Part shown: piece after piece, positions 11,730 through 22,141 of the stretch
Position numbering within the stretch: the stretch's first letter is position 1
How the letters are laid out: each line of letters starts with the position of its first letter
Source of the DNA: Struthidea cinerea
Lineage: Eukaryota; Chordata; Aves; Passeriformes; Corcoracidae
Assembly (NCBI GenBank): GCA_013397865.1
Contig: VZTI01003801.1
Location: forward strand, 747,093 to 811,092
Direction of reading: 5' to 3'
DNA: 64,000 nucleotides
The notes under the pieces: model-generated
The model's input: the letters and a program-made list of their open reading frames with translations, nothing else
What the model was told of the DNA's origin: nothing
Database searches by the model: none
Made by a program: the position numbers and the translations under genes

Positions 11730-12591
11730 CTAACATTTGGAAAAAGAGCACTGCAATTAGATGAACAGCTCAAATGAAGACAGAGCAACAAATAACACTT
11801 CTCTCAAAAGGCATCAGAAGATTCAGAGCACTGACAGCAAGGTTCCCTTCTTACTGGCAGAAGTTGGGCAGGCTATGTCCTGATGAGAGATTGACTGAAA
11901 AAGGAGCCTCTCATTCCCAGCTTTACGGGAACCTGCAGCTTGTGTTAAGGCAATCCTACTGCCCACTGTAGGGTAAGTCTTGCCTGAAGAAGAGCTGACA
12001 TTCATCCTTTTACAAGTCTGATATTCTTCCACGTATTGCAGCAATTTCAGAGAACTGGAAATCTAATCATTCCAATTCAATATGAACAAAACTTAGCAAC
12101 AGGAATTACAGCTTTGTCCAAGCAGTAAAATTCTGCAGTCCAGAATACACACACAGCCCAAACTCCACTTCTGATGTCTGAGAATTCACATTGGCAAATG
12201 GCAGAAAAAAATTTAAACCAGAGATGTGCTTTGACCAAAATGCTCTCACTTGCAGGAACTGAGACTTCACCCACATCCATGGGAATCAGCTGGGAGCTTG
12301 CTGGATAACTCCCTTAGTTCTCTTGCAAGAATGAAGAGATAACATCTACTCTGAATATTAACCACAGGGATTCACCTAAGTGGTCCCAGACTAGCTTAGC
12401 AGTCACTACTTCAGAGACATGATTTACCTCAAAGTAAGATTAAAAGACAATCATGGAAACACTGTGCAGTAACAATGTCCTCTGGAGAACCCTTGCACTG
12501 ATTTCGGTTATCTGACGGAAAGCCATGCTACCATGACACAGAAAGATATTGCTACCTACATTATCAGAGTGTTTATGGAACTTAAACAAAC

Positions 12592-12733
12592 CTGAGGTTC
12601 CACAAGCTGGCAGAGAGGAGATTTCATCTTTGATGACAGCTCCTGTTGTAAATATTGCCATTTATTACCCATTTGATCCTTTGGAGCTAAGGTGGCATCA
12701 GCCTGCTTGCTCTTTGAGTCAGAATCTCCACCG
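12592..12733 (-). CDS. SYNE2: SYNE2 window exon 39 (142 nt)
   Basis: Starts phase 2 and ends phase 0; acceptor CTCAATACAG, unusual donor GTTTGT. After a Ser/Asp-rich start it encodes NKWQYLQQELSSKMKSPL and CQLVEPQ, close to human DKWQYLHHELSSKIKLPL and QLVEPQ. Confidence 0.93.
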
Positions 12734-13380
12734 CTGTATTGAGAAAACATTGTTAGAATAGCAAATACTGAAGCAGAATAAGTAAAACTACATTTCCTGT
12801 ATAAAATTCGTTTCTCTTGCTCCTGCCTCAAAACCAGAGTGAAACCAAGTGCATGGATGATTATTAATCCAAGCTTTGATAAACTTCTTTGGACTCTTCC
12901 CTTCCCATGAAATATGCCAGGAGCCTGCTGGCAGCCTGCATCTCCAAAATGTCAACATGGGGAACACAGTCCTGTAGGAAGTCTTGGTTCCATGCCAGAA
13001 GGTGCCTGAGCCCAATGTCCCCTTTTTCAAAGGTGCTGCCTTTACACTGGCTGGGTTTGTCTGTGCATTTGTACAGCCATGGCTGTGAACAGAGATACCC
13101 AACCTGCCTCCAGATGGGCCTGATTTAGCTTAGGCCAGGTCAGTCCTGCCTGATAGCAAGATCCTGAACTCTGGAGTCAGCCCAGTATCAAAGAGGCTGT
13201 CACATAAATGAGCCCCCGTTTCTCTGGACTGCTGATGGCAGAAATCCCTGAGCTTCTGCCATTTTTCTCCTAAAGGCACACAGAACCAAAGAACAAAACC
13301 AAGGGTGCCACTGCAAGGCTTCAGCAGGGCTAGGCAGTTTTACATCACTGCATCTGGCAACTGATTCTGTTATTCTGTAC

Positions 13381-13493
13381 CTGGGTTCTGATTTTGGAGT
13401 CACGCTGTCCTCAAGCTGTGGCTGCATTTTTTCCACGCACGACTCAATAAAGTCAATGAGGCTTTTCTGCTCAGCTGCTTTTAATTTCAGGTC
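13381..13493 (-). CDS. SYNE2: SYNE2 window exon 38 (113 nt)
   Basis: Starts phase 0 and ends phase 2 (AG|C, Ser); acceptor TGTGCACAG, donor GTACAG. It encodes DLKLKAAEQKSLIDFIESCV, against human LELKPMEQKDFIKFIEFNA, then a linker ending TPKSEP. Conserved rod homology resumes here. Confidence 0.9.
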
Positions 13494-14436
13494 CTGTGCA
13501 CAGAGAGTAACATGAACAGTTATGTGAACTGTAATAATCTGAAATGATGATTGTGCTTTTCCAATTACATTTTATGTGAAATCATGTAGCAAAGAAAATA
13601 AGACTACATCTGTCAGAATAAAATGCAGTTTATGTATAAACATGAATTTACAGAACAAACCACTTTCTGCAAACATGCATTTTTATGGAATATATTTCTA
13701 CCTGAGATGAAGTTTAAAAGCAAAACCCAATCAGAAACAAATTACATAGAGAAATTTAAATGTCACTGACTGCAGTCCTTACACAAAGAAAAATGCAAGG
13801 GAAAATGGGGATTTGCTCAAATACGAGTTCAAGTTCCATGAGTTCAAAAGAGAGTAGTGAGTAAAAAGTGAGCAAATCTAGCAGCTCAAGCTGGATCATT
13901 TTCTCCAGCTCTGTTCCAATAGCGTGAAAAAGACAAAAGTTAATTTACAGTCAGCAAAATAGAAGTAACTTGCAGAGCACAGAATATTACAGTATTTTTT
14001 TATTAACAACAACTTTAAAAGTCATAGTTTGTTAGCCCATGGGAATATGTCCTTTAGCTTGAAACTTATCTTTGAATGTTCTTTGAAACTTCCGTTTCAA
14101 ACTTATCTTCAAAAACAGTATCAATGTATAGATTCAAATTTCATAATACATCAATGTTTTAAAGCTAGGACTCTTGCCTTGTTTCACAATGATTCAGATG
14201 GCATCATCCACCTCCCTCCAATCTCCTAGCTTTATAATATTGCTAGAACTTTTGGACAAGGGATTTTAGGGGTGAGGCCTTTCTCCATCCTGACAAACTC
14301 CCCAAATCCTGGAGGAGATGGGTAGCTGAAACCTACCCTTGACAGAGTTGATCCCACAGGGAAAAGTGCAGCTGTCCCCCCGGCTCACAGGGGATGTGGA
14401 GCAGCCTGGCCCCTGGATGGCAGGAGAATTAATTAC

Positions 14437-14556
14437 CTGTGGGCGCTGGAGCCCGTTGTGCCAGGGCTGCTGGGCAAGGGCGAGCTGGGGCGTGCTGAAA
14501 CCATCGGAGTGTAGGATCTCCAGGGGCTCTGGGTCGATCCTCTCCCTGCTGGGGAC
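14437..14556 (-). CDS. SYNE2: SYNE2 window exon 37 (40 codons), GC-rich
   Basis: Phase 0-0, acceptor TCTCTTGACAG, donor GTAATT. It encodes VPSRERIDPEPLEILHSDG and a Gln/Pro/Ala-rich end, a proline-bearing linker with almost no identity to human at this place. Third codon positions are strongly GC, unlike flanking exons. Splice signals and phase support the call. Confidence 0.76.
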
Positions 14557-15515
14557 CTGTCAAGAGAGACCTGCTGTGGGAAGGCTTTCAGACTTGACGA
14601 CAGAGCAGAACCCCCCAGGTGCAGTTTGGGAAAAGGGCAAAAGCAGAGCTGCCTTGGACTTACACAGAATCAGCAGCACATGAAACACAACTGCTACTTT
14701 TGCAAAGATTTTTGTCCAGCTGAATTTACTGGAAGTTTTAACATTCTGACCTCCTGCCTCATGTCTCAGGTCCTCACATGTCTCCCCCAACAGTTACTTT
14801 GCTTTCTTTGCTTTTCCTGCTAGCAGATTAGGTGATACTAACCTTCCCTTCTTTTTGTTTGACCAAATTACAGGGATGTGCAATTTAAGCTTATCAATTC
14901 AGCCACGCACCTGGATTTTCAATCTGTCTGTGCTCACAGAAGTATTTCAACACAAGCTTTTACCAGTGCTAATTCACACCAGAGGGACTGTGGCTGCTCT
15001 TAAACACATCAAGTGGGCTTCTCTGATCCCTTGGACAACAGAGAGGGAATGAGCTCTGAAGCCAGGAGTTACCATCTCACCCACTGGGAAACTCAGCAAA
15101 GACTCTGCAGCTGTGGTGCAGGAGAGCTGACAGAATCACTGCATTTAAGCATCTTCAAAGAGAAAGTTACTAAAAGGCCTCTCTGCTGTGACAGTGTCAC
15201 AAACATCATGGCCTTTTAGAGGCATTGAAAACGAAACCAAATCCTAAGTCCTTTTCCTGTGCTCTTAGCAAAATGCTAACCTCTGTCACTGAGCACTTAA
15301 AGCAGAAAAGATGCTGTTCAGAGACTTGTTAAAAATCCACTACTTGTTGTGAACTACAAGTAATTATACAGCACTGTGAAGTAGAATAATGGCAACTCTG
15401 ACATTTCTCCCTTCCTTGTTTCACATGGTGAGCTCTAACTGTTCTTCTGCAACTACAGACCACTGAAGCACCAGGGCTCTCAATTCTTGCCCTGAACAAC
15501 ATTCATATGCTTTAC

Positions 15516-15683
15516 CTGCTCTTCACTGTACTTGTCTTGAAGCATCATCTGGACATTTTCCAAATTGCGCTTCACCTCCTTCAGCTTCAAGGAAAGAGCC
15601 TCTGTCTTTTGTTGGTAGTCTGCACTATCTCCACAATCTTCCAGTAAAGAAAGGACCTTTTGTTCAATCTCTGATAACCTCAC
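15516..15683 (-). CDS. SYNE2: SYNE2 window exon 36 (56 codons)
   Basis: Phase 0-0, acceptor TCTCTTCTAG, donor GTAAAG. It encodes VRLSEIEQKVLSLLEDCGD and EALSLKLKEVKRNLENVQMM, nearly identical to human EALSLKLKTVKCNLEKVQMM, and ends DKYSEEQ. Confidence 0.95.
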
Positions 15684-17447
15684 CTAGAAGAGACAGCAGG
15701 TAATTACTCATTCTCTGAAGTGCAACACTCCTTTTCTGATAACATTCTGAAGTCAATGCTCACACCTCCCCTGTCTGAAAAGAACAGAAACATGCAGGGA
15801 AAAAGAGAAATAGCTGCAATCCCCCTAGATTTTCTCCAATATAGTCTCTTTTTATTCTGGACAATTAAATGAATTTTATACAGAGTTAAGTCTTAAAACT
15901 GTTTCAAACAAGAGCATCTGCAGGAGGTTATATTAAGTCAGGTATCGAGTAACAAAACAGGAGAGCAGAAATGACAAACTCCATCTGAATGCAACCAAGA
16001 AGACAACACACCTCAGTGGGGGAGAAAGAGGCAATGCACAGACTGCTCACATCAGTCTTTGGGAGGAATGATGCTGAACTGCCAACACATAGGAATGTTT
16101 CCATCTGTCAGCCAGGCCATTGTAAACTGCTGGGATCTGATTTTTGATCCAAGCTGCTGTGAATCAAAGTGCATCCCTGCATACTTTAAGCTCATGTTTT
16201 TAAGGTGAGCATGGAGAAAGGTACCATGACTCAACTGCAAAGTAATCAACTGCAATAAATTAATTGCTTTACGTCACATGCCCATATATAGAGACTGTTT
16301 TTCTTCCATTCTGTGTGTATTTTTCTGCGTAGGTCTTGACCAGGTTAGAGAACCCTCTTCCTCTGCCCAAGTTCATGTCTTAACATTGAGCCAGATTGTT
16401 TGAAGCCAGCAGGAATTCAGCAGTGCTTACAGCTGCCTGAATCCTGAATAACCAGCTGGAACTGCCCTGGTGAAGCCTATACTGACAGAAACCCTGAATG
16501 GGATCCAGACACAGCCAGCTACTTAGGTGCATTCAGGATCCTAATTCCTACAGAGTTCAGCACTGGAGCACTTGGCTGAATCACAGCCTAAACCTGGTGG
16601 CACTCCAATTAAAAACAACCACCCCAAAGAACAACAAAACAGCTGGTAATGTCTCCCAGTAATTCAAAATGGGGACATTTTGGTATTGTGAGTGAAATTT
16701 GTTGCTGTAGGTAGGCTCAGTGCTTGAAGCAAACTGGCACACCAGACTGGCATCACGGGGAGCCTCAGAGCGGCACGCCTGCACGCCCTGGTTTAATCTG
16801 CACATGCTGCATGCCAGGGCTCCCTCCCACCCAGCCCCTGGTGCCAGTCCTGTTTTCCTCCTCCCATTTTCACCAACAGGTACCACCCACTCCTCTGTTC
16901 CGCTGCCAGGGGGGCAAGAGGCTACCCTAGGTGCATGGCAGTAAGTCCAAATATCACCACTACTCACTGCTATCTTCCTACCTTATAGCAAAAACTGCAA
17001 AAGTAGAACTTAGCAGCATGGAAGCTTTCTTAGACCAGTCTTTTAAATCATTCTGACAAGTGAAAAATGTCAAAAGAAAAAAAATACTCTTTTGCTTCTA
17101 GCTGATTTATCATGATCAGGACCAATGAAAAACTGCATTTTAATAGAGGATTCAAACTACTGAGCCGTGGTTTTGAAAATAATCCAAATCAAACCAAAGC
17201 TTTACATATACTCCAGAATTCTACCTAAATCCCTGGATGCATAGAGATCCCACCTCCAAAACCAGGTTTTAGAGTAACCAAGCCCTGGCAAAGCTGCACC
17301 TGAAGCTGAAGCCAAGCAGCCACCTGTTCTGTGCACAGAGTGAGGGAGCTGCTGGAGCAGGAGAGAGGCAGCAGGCAGAGCTGTTGTGCAGACACATCCC
17401 CAGGGACGGGACTGGCTGGGACGGCAGCAGCAATGTCACCACCTTAC
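15684..17447 (-). other. Intron between exons 35 and 36 (1.8 kb)
   Basis: A GC-richer patch at about 16720-16945 is open on both strands but shows no recognised protein or splice-consistent exon. Nothing else seen. Confidence 0.75.
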
Positions 17448-17660
17448 CTGGCAATCAGCAAGCTGCGGCTCCACCATCTGCTGCCTCTGGGGGGTCTGAG
17501 GGTCTGACCTCAGGGACATCTTAGTTTTGTCTAGCCATCGTTCCAGCTCGGCCACCTGGGCCTGGCACACCAGGAGGATGGATTCTGGCTCAGGCCTCCC
17601 GCCATCCAGCGCTGTCTGCGAGCCCGGGGCGGCGTTGGGGACTGGAGGCGGCTGGTGGCT
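17448..17660 (-). CDS. SYNE2: SYNE2 window exon 35 (71 codons)
   Basis: Phase 0-0, acceptor TTTGCTTCAG, donor GTAAGG. The N-terminal third is Pro/Gly-rich (SHQPPPVPNAAPGSQTALDG); then a spectrin-like helix, CQAQVAELERWLDKTK, matches human CKTQVAELELWLQQAN. GC and CpG content are much higher than in neighbouring exons. Confidence 0.92.
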
Positions 17661-18507
17661 CTGAAGCAAAGCACATCAAAGCAGCGTGGTGAGCGACCTG
17701 GTTTTGTAATTTCCCTCCCCTCCCCTTACCAGTGAGAGCTGATTAACTTTCACACTCACAGAGCCCCAAAACAACTCTGTCGCCACGTTCCCAGACTTGG
17801 CGAGGGGGGAAAAAAAAAAAAACAACAAACCAAGAAGGAAAAAAGGAAAGAAAGGGAAATTCAGCAGGCAGGCGATCCAAGATCTGGTGTAACAGGTTTC
17901 CAGGCAGTGATTTGCATCTGCAGGGATCTACCTGAGCACAGCAGCTATACCTGAGCGCACAGGAGGTGGATGACTCAACATTAACCTGTTCTCCCCTGAG
18001 GAGAGATGTTTTTCTGTGGGAGTTACACGCAGAAGCAATGCAGTTGGAAGCTGCAAAACAAGCTGTTGGACAACACTTACAAGCTACTTGCGTGTGTTCA
18101 GTTCCAACACTTGAACACGCTTTATTTGGGCTCTAGGTCACACAATAAAAAAGAGGTGTATTTTTAAGGACATCTTGTGCAGTTCTTCTCAGATACGCTG
18201 CTTGAAGAAGCAATATTGCATTGCACACGTCCATAACAAGAAGTTCAAAGTACTTGCAGATAATGAGCAGTGACTTGGAAGGCTGCACAGGTCTGTATAT
18301 GCCTCCACACATGCAAACACTGGTACTTAGTAAGTAAATCAAGCACAACACCACGAGAACAGAACTGCCTGAATGCTCCCGTGGCTCCAGAGCACACATT
18401 CAGGCAACTCAGATGGCCAGTACTAGTGCACAACCTTCATATTAAAATGAGATTTGGCAGAAAAAAAAAGAGAGCCAAAATGCATTGTTCCAGCTATCAA
18501 TGTCATC

Positions 18508-18602
18508 ACAGAATGACAGAATAGTTTGGCTAGGAAGGAGCCTAAAATCAAACTATTTTAGATGACTTTAATAGTCATCTAGTTCCAATCCCCCTGCCAC
18601 AG
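18508..18602 (-). mobile_element. CR1 LINE 3'-end fragment, minus orientation
   Basis: Contains the characteristic avian CR1 tail in reverse complement: a degraded form of AGAATGGTTTGGGTTGGAAG, then CATCTAGTTCCAATCCCCCT. Heavily truncated non-LTR retrotransposon copy, non-functional. Confidence 0.8.
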
Positions 18603-18605
18603 GAT

Positions 18606-18815
18606 ATTGGACAAAACTTCTTCACCAAAAGAGTTGTCAGGCATTGGAACAGGCTGCCCAGGGAAGTGGTTGAATCATCATTTCGGGAAATGTTAAAAAA
18701 ATGTGTAGATGTGGCACTTAGAGATGTGGTTTAGTGCTGAACAGTGGTGCTGGGTTAATAGTTGGACTCTATGATCTTAGAGGTCTCTTCCAATCTTAAC
18801 AATTCCAGGTATCCG
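18606..18815 (+). mobile_element. CR1 LINE 3'-end fragment, plus orientation
   Basis: Reads GGCATTGGAACAGGCTGCCC, then GGGTTAATAGTTGGACTCTA and TGATCTTAGAGGTCTCTTCC, the standard avian CR1 3' end. It directly abuts an opposite-strand fragment. Confidence 0.87.
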
Positions 18816-19322
18816 TGATCCTAAGAGCTGAAGCTGCTCTGCCACCAGACTGCTGTTCCTGGCCTTCCTGGAGCACTCACGTCTCCCTAAACTCTTGTGT
18901 ATAACCTACAGGCTACTGTAGGTATACAGTACTGTACTGCATACACTCTTAGCCTTTGCATGTCTTCCACAAAGCAACAACACATGTCAAGCTCCTTAAT
19001 TCCTCCCGTAAGTGTGATTTAAAAATTCCATGGCTGATGTACGTTTACATCACTCGAACCCCTCCACTCACGCCCGTATGAATGACAAGCCAGCAGCTTC
19101 CTTCCTGAAAATTCTCCGTTTTGTCCCCCAGAAAACTGCCCTTTCAAGGAACAAGTCAAAATTTATCATAACCCAGAGCAGCAATATGAAGAGGCCCACA
19201 AAGGATTGCAAGTATTCTACCATATCACACTGCAGCAAACCCCAGTGGGACAGGGCCTCTGCCCCCAGGTAGGTCCTACAACCCACTCAGGAGGTCCCCC
19301 TTGTTCAGGCCTTCAAACTCAC

Positions 19323-19427
19323 CATGGCCAGACTGCCATCAGCTTCAGGACCTTCAGTGCCCTCCAAAGCTTGCAGAGATGTTTCTTCACCATGTTTACT
19401 GGGTGATTCAATCATTGCTTCCTCATC
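19323..19427 (-). CDS. SYNE2: SYNE2 window exon 34 (35 codons), acidic
   Basis: Phase 0-0, acceptor CTGTCTCTCCAG, donor GTGAGT. It encodes DEEAMIESPSKHGEE and a Glu/Gly-rich end, GPEADGSLAM. Identity to human is low, but the position and acidic composition agree (human linker TEEGTTPPIEAD). Strong splice signals carry the call. Confidence 0.78.
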
Positions 19428-19474
19428 CTGGAGAGACAGAGGCAACAGTGGAAATGTTTGTATCTTCCATACAG

Positions 19475-19597
19475 ATGTGCAGTAGTGGAGATGTGGCACC
19501 TTGGGATGTGGTTTGGTGGTGGACCTGGCAGTGTTAGGTTTATGGCTCACTCAGTCTTAAAGCTCCTTTCCAACCTAAATGACTCTCTATGTTCCAT
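19475..19597 (+). mobile_element. CR1 LINE 3'-end fragment, plus orientation
   Basis: Contains GGTTTGGTGGTGGACCTGGC and TTTCCAACCTAAATGACTCT, diverged CR1 tail. It begins about 50 bp from the acceptor side of SYNE2 exon 34. Confidence 0.82.
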
Positions 19598-19945
19598 TGC
19601 CTTGTTGTGGTAGAGAAGCCTCAAAGGGCAGCAGCCACTCAACCTCCTGTGGTCCTGGCCCAAGAGTATTCACAGAGAGTTTTGTTATGCCTGTGGCACT
19701 GATGTACAGAAACAAACAACTGCAGCTATCACAACATTACTGAGGCACCATGAAGAACAGAGCAGAAGGGCAACAAAACTGTAGCTGATTGGGTATCCTA
19801 GATGCTGACTTTCTCCTGTACAAAGAGAACCTCTTCCACAAATCACCCCCCCATGTTTTAGAGCCTTTCCAGGATCTAGTGAAACAGGTTGCTGCTACTA
19901 AATGTGCATTTCTACCTTTGAGGGTTTTGTACAGCTAAAAGGAAT

Positions 19946-20003
19946 TAGAATCATTGAATCATTTAGATTGGAGAAGACCCCTAAGGTCACCGAGTCCAAC
20001 CAA
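19946..20003 (-). mobile_element. CR1 LINE tail, minus orientation, short
   Basis: AGAATCATTGAATCATTTAG followed by AGACCCCTAAGGTCACCGAG is the reverse complement of the CR1 3' terminus. Confidence 0.78.
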
Positions 20004-20194
20004 TTTGTGCAGCAGAAAAAGAGATTTTACACAGCAAGATTTAGTGCGAGATGGAAGATATGAATAAGGCCACTTTGTCCTGCATTTCTACAGTTCTCTT
20101 GCACTGCAGGCTTCAGCAACACTTAGGACTTACGTGGATCTTTTCCACAAAGATGAGTTTCCCATCCCCACGGAGATAAACCTGAGTGCATTAC

Positions 20195-20314
20195 CTGAAC
20201 AATGCCATCTGACAAGGTATCAGAAGACCAGGAGGTTGCACTGTCTTCCTTGCGCCTTTCATCATCTCTTTCTGAAGGCCAAAAGCTTGCATCTTTCTCT
20301 GTGGCTGTACTTCC
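20195..20314 (-). CDS. SYNE2: SYNE2 window exon 33 (40 codons), Ser/Asp-rich
   Basis: Phase 0-0, donor GTAATG. I chose the acceptor CTGCTTTCAAAG because it has the best pyrimidine tract and keeps phase 0; two AGs 15 to 21 bases upstream are weaker. It encodes an acidic, Ser-rich stretch with a Trp pair and the end TSWSSDTLSDGIVQ (human RASSSSGTIVQ). Probably disordered. Confidence 0.8.
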
Positions 20315-21321
20315 CTTTGAAAGCAGTAACAGCTCAGCTTTAGCTCGTGAACAGGAAGCTCAGATATATTCCTTCAGGCAATGTAAAGCACTGCAAACTT
20401 CTAATAACACTTTGCTGTATTTCTGCCTCATCTATCTTTATCTGTGCTTCCCAAATCCCACCTCTCTTCTTGCTCTATAGCTCTGCTGCAAGATGAATGG
20501 CAGCTGGATGACACTGATAGTTTTCTCCAGAGGCCGCAGAATATTCTCATTTTTTACAGTATTACAAGAAACCTGAAAAAAAACCCAAACAAACCAACAA
20601 CAAGACACTAGCTTTCTCCTGTCCCCTAAAAAGTCTTACTGTAAAGAAAATCGTGCCAGTGAAGGTGCAGAGTGAGAAACCTTGCAACTTAAGTGTTTGG
20701 ATCAGTAGTGAGGCACCACTTCTCCAAGCTCTTTGGACTTCTTTGCACTGTCTTGCCATGGAGTTTTTTTTCCAAAAGCAGTTAACTTCATCATGAATCT
20801 TCATTCCCTGCTTTGCTCCTCCGCAGTTCACTTGGGCATTTAGGATTGAGAGCCCAGTTTCCTGTAGTTTCTCCCAGCCTCCCGAAATCTCCTCTATCTT
20901 AACTTCACTCCACTAGTCTAATCATACCTGTTTTTTCTTAAGTTCAAACATACAAATAAATTTTGTTGTTGCTTTTTATGTTTTGGCATTTCAGAGGCTA
21001 ATTCTTTCTGAAACACACCTCCACATATAAACACTGGTATTTAAGCCCATATTTTGCCATTAACATTTCCATACAGGAGATACTACCAAAAAAGCAATCC
21101 CACCAAAAGCAGGATCACACCTCACAGAACAAGGTGCTGTGTAATACTGACACTGGAATATTGGCACACTGGCTTGAGTGCAATTCCTTTGTATCCTGGA
21201 GTGATAACAGATATTTTGAGTTGAAATATTTCAGATTTTCACACTTATCATAATTTCTCCTTTACCAAAATCTTCTATCTTACACACACAGCTGTATATA
21301 AATAAAACACACTGGACTCAC
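20315..21321 (-). other. Intron between exons 32 and 33 (1.0 kb)
   Basis: AT-rich intron with no repeat or exon that I recognise; two weak alternative acceptors for exon 33 lie just inside it. Confidence 0.75.
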
Positions 21322-21396
21322 CTTACTGTGTAAAGAACAGTCTTCTGATTCTTCATCCAAGGAAGGCAGAAGAGATATCACTCCTCTTTTTTTCAG
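21322..21396 (-). CDS. SYNE2: SYNE2 window exon 32, micro-exon (25 codons)
   Basis: Phase 0-0 with acceptor TTTTTGTAG and donor GTGAGT after ...AGTAAG. It encodes LKKRGVISLLPSLDEESED, corresponding to human LNRRGSMSYLAAVEEEVEE. It is the shortest exon in the window. A second possible donor, GTAAGG, lies five bases inside and would shift the frame, so I prefer the outer one. Confidence 0.84.
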
Positions 21397-21946
21397 CTAC
21401 AAAAATGCACAGAGAGACAACCCTATTAATCATGACAAGAACGGTAAAAGCACCTTCACTTCTGCCTGTAAACCAAAACAAATTTACCACTTGGGATCCA
21501 CTTTTGGAGAAGCATCAAACATCTGGCAACCAGCATTAAAGTCACTGAAAGCTGAGGGTTCTAAGCACCTCTGAAAATTGGGACTTGACGCTGTTAGGTT
21601 TCAACAGCACAGCTATAAAAGGGACAAATTTCATCTTGCCCCATGAAAATAATTTATGGAAAATCCCAGAACAACTGATTACCAACAAAACTATCCATGG
21701 AGCAATTCACTGTTGATTGATGCAAACTTCATGTTTAAAGTGAAAAAGGCTAAAAAATAACCAGAGGCACACCTCTCCTGCCTTTTCGTAGACATGCATC
21801 ACACTGAGTCCTTCTGAACACAAAGGGGAGGAGAGACAGCATTGATTCACACAGGCAGGGGTGCTCCTCTCTCACATGCCACTCCTTCAGGAGCAAGAAG
21901 GGTTATTTACCTCCCCTCTTTGGCCCTCAGGTGAGTGATCACTTAC

Positions 21947-22141
21947 CTGCTGACCAGAAACATCAGTCCCAATCAGGTCACTCTGTGCTAATACAGAGGC
22001 TGGAGGTTCATCTGCTGCTTCAGGTACTTTTTGCTGTAGGCGCTGGTGAAGCTCAGACATGGAATTCTTCATCCCGGTAAGGAAATCTTCCTTTCTTTGG
22101 CACAGCTTTATGATTTCTTCTTTTACAGCTTCCATTTCTCC
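21947..22141 (-). CDS. SYNE2: SYNE2 window exon 31 (65 codons)
   Basis: Phase 0-0, acceptor TGCTCCTTAG, donor GTAAGT. It encodes GEMEAVKEEIIKLCQRKEDF (human GEIERMEKQILSLNQRKEDL), then LHQRLQQKV and a divergent Ala/Ser/Asp-rich tail that leads into the disordered segment. Confidence 0.91.

Larger units (their letters stand above)
17661..19322 (-). other. Intron between exons 34 and 35 (1.7 kb)
   Basis: Contains a head-to-head pair of CR1 fragments (18508-18815) and an A-rich run at 17810-17822. No exon seen. Confidence 0.8.

Noticed and set aside
16720..16967. Overlapping plus and minus ORFs in a GC-richer patch
   Set aside because: No recognisable domain, and no phase-compatible splice sites linking them to exons 35 or 36.
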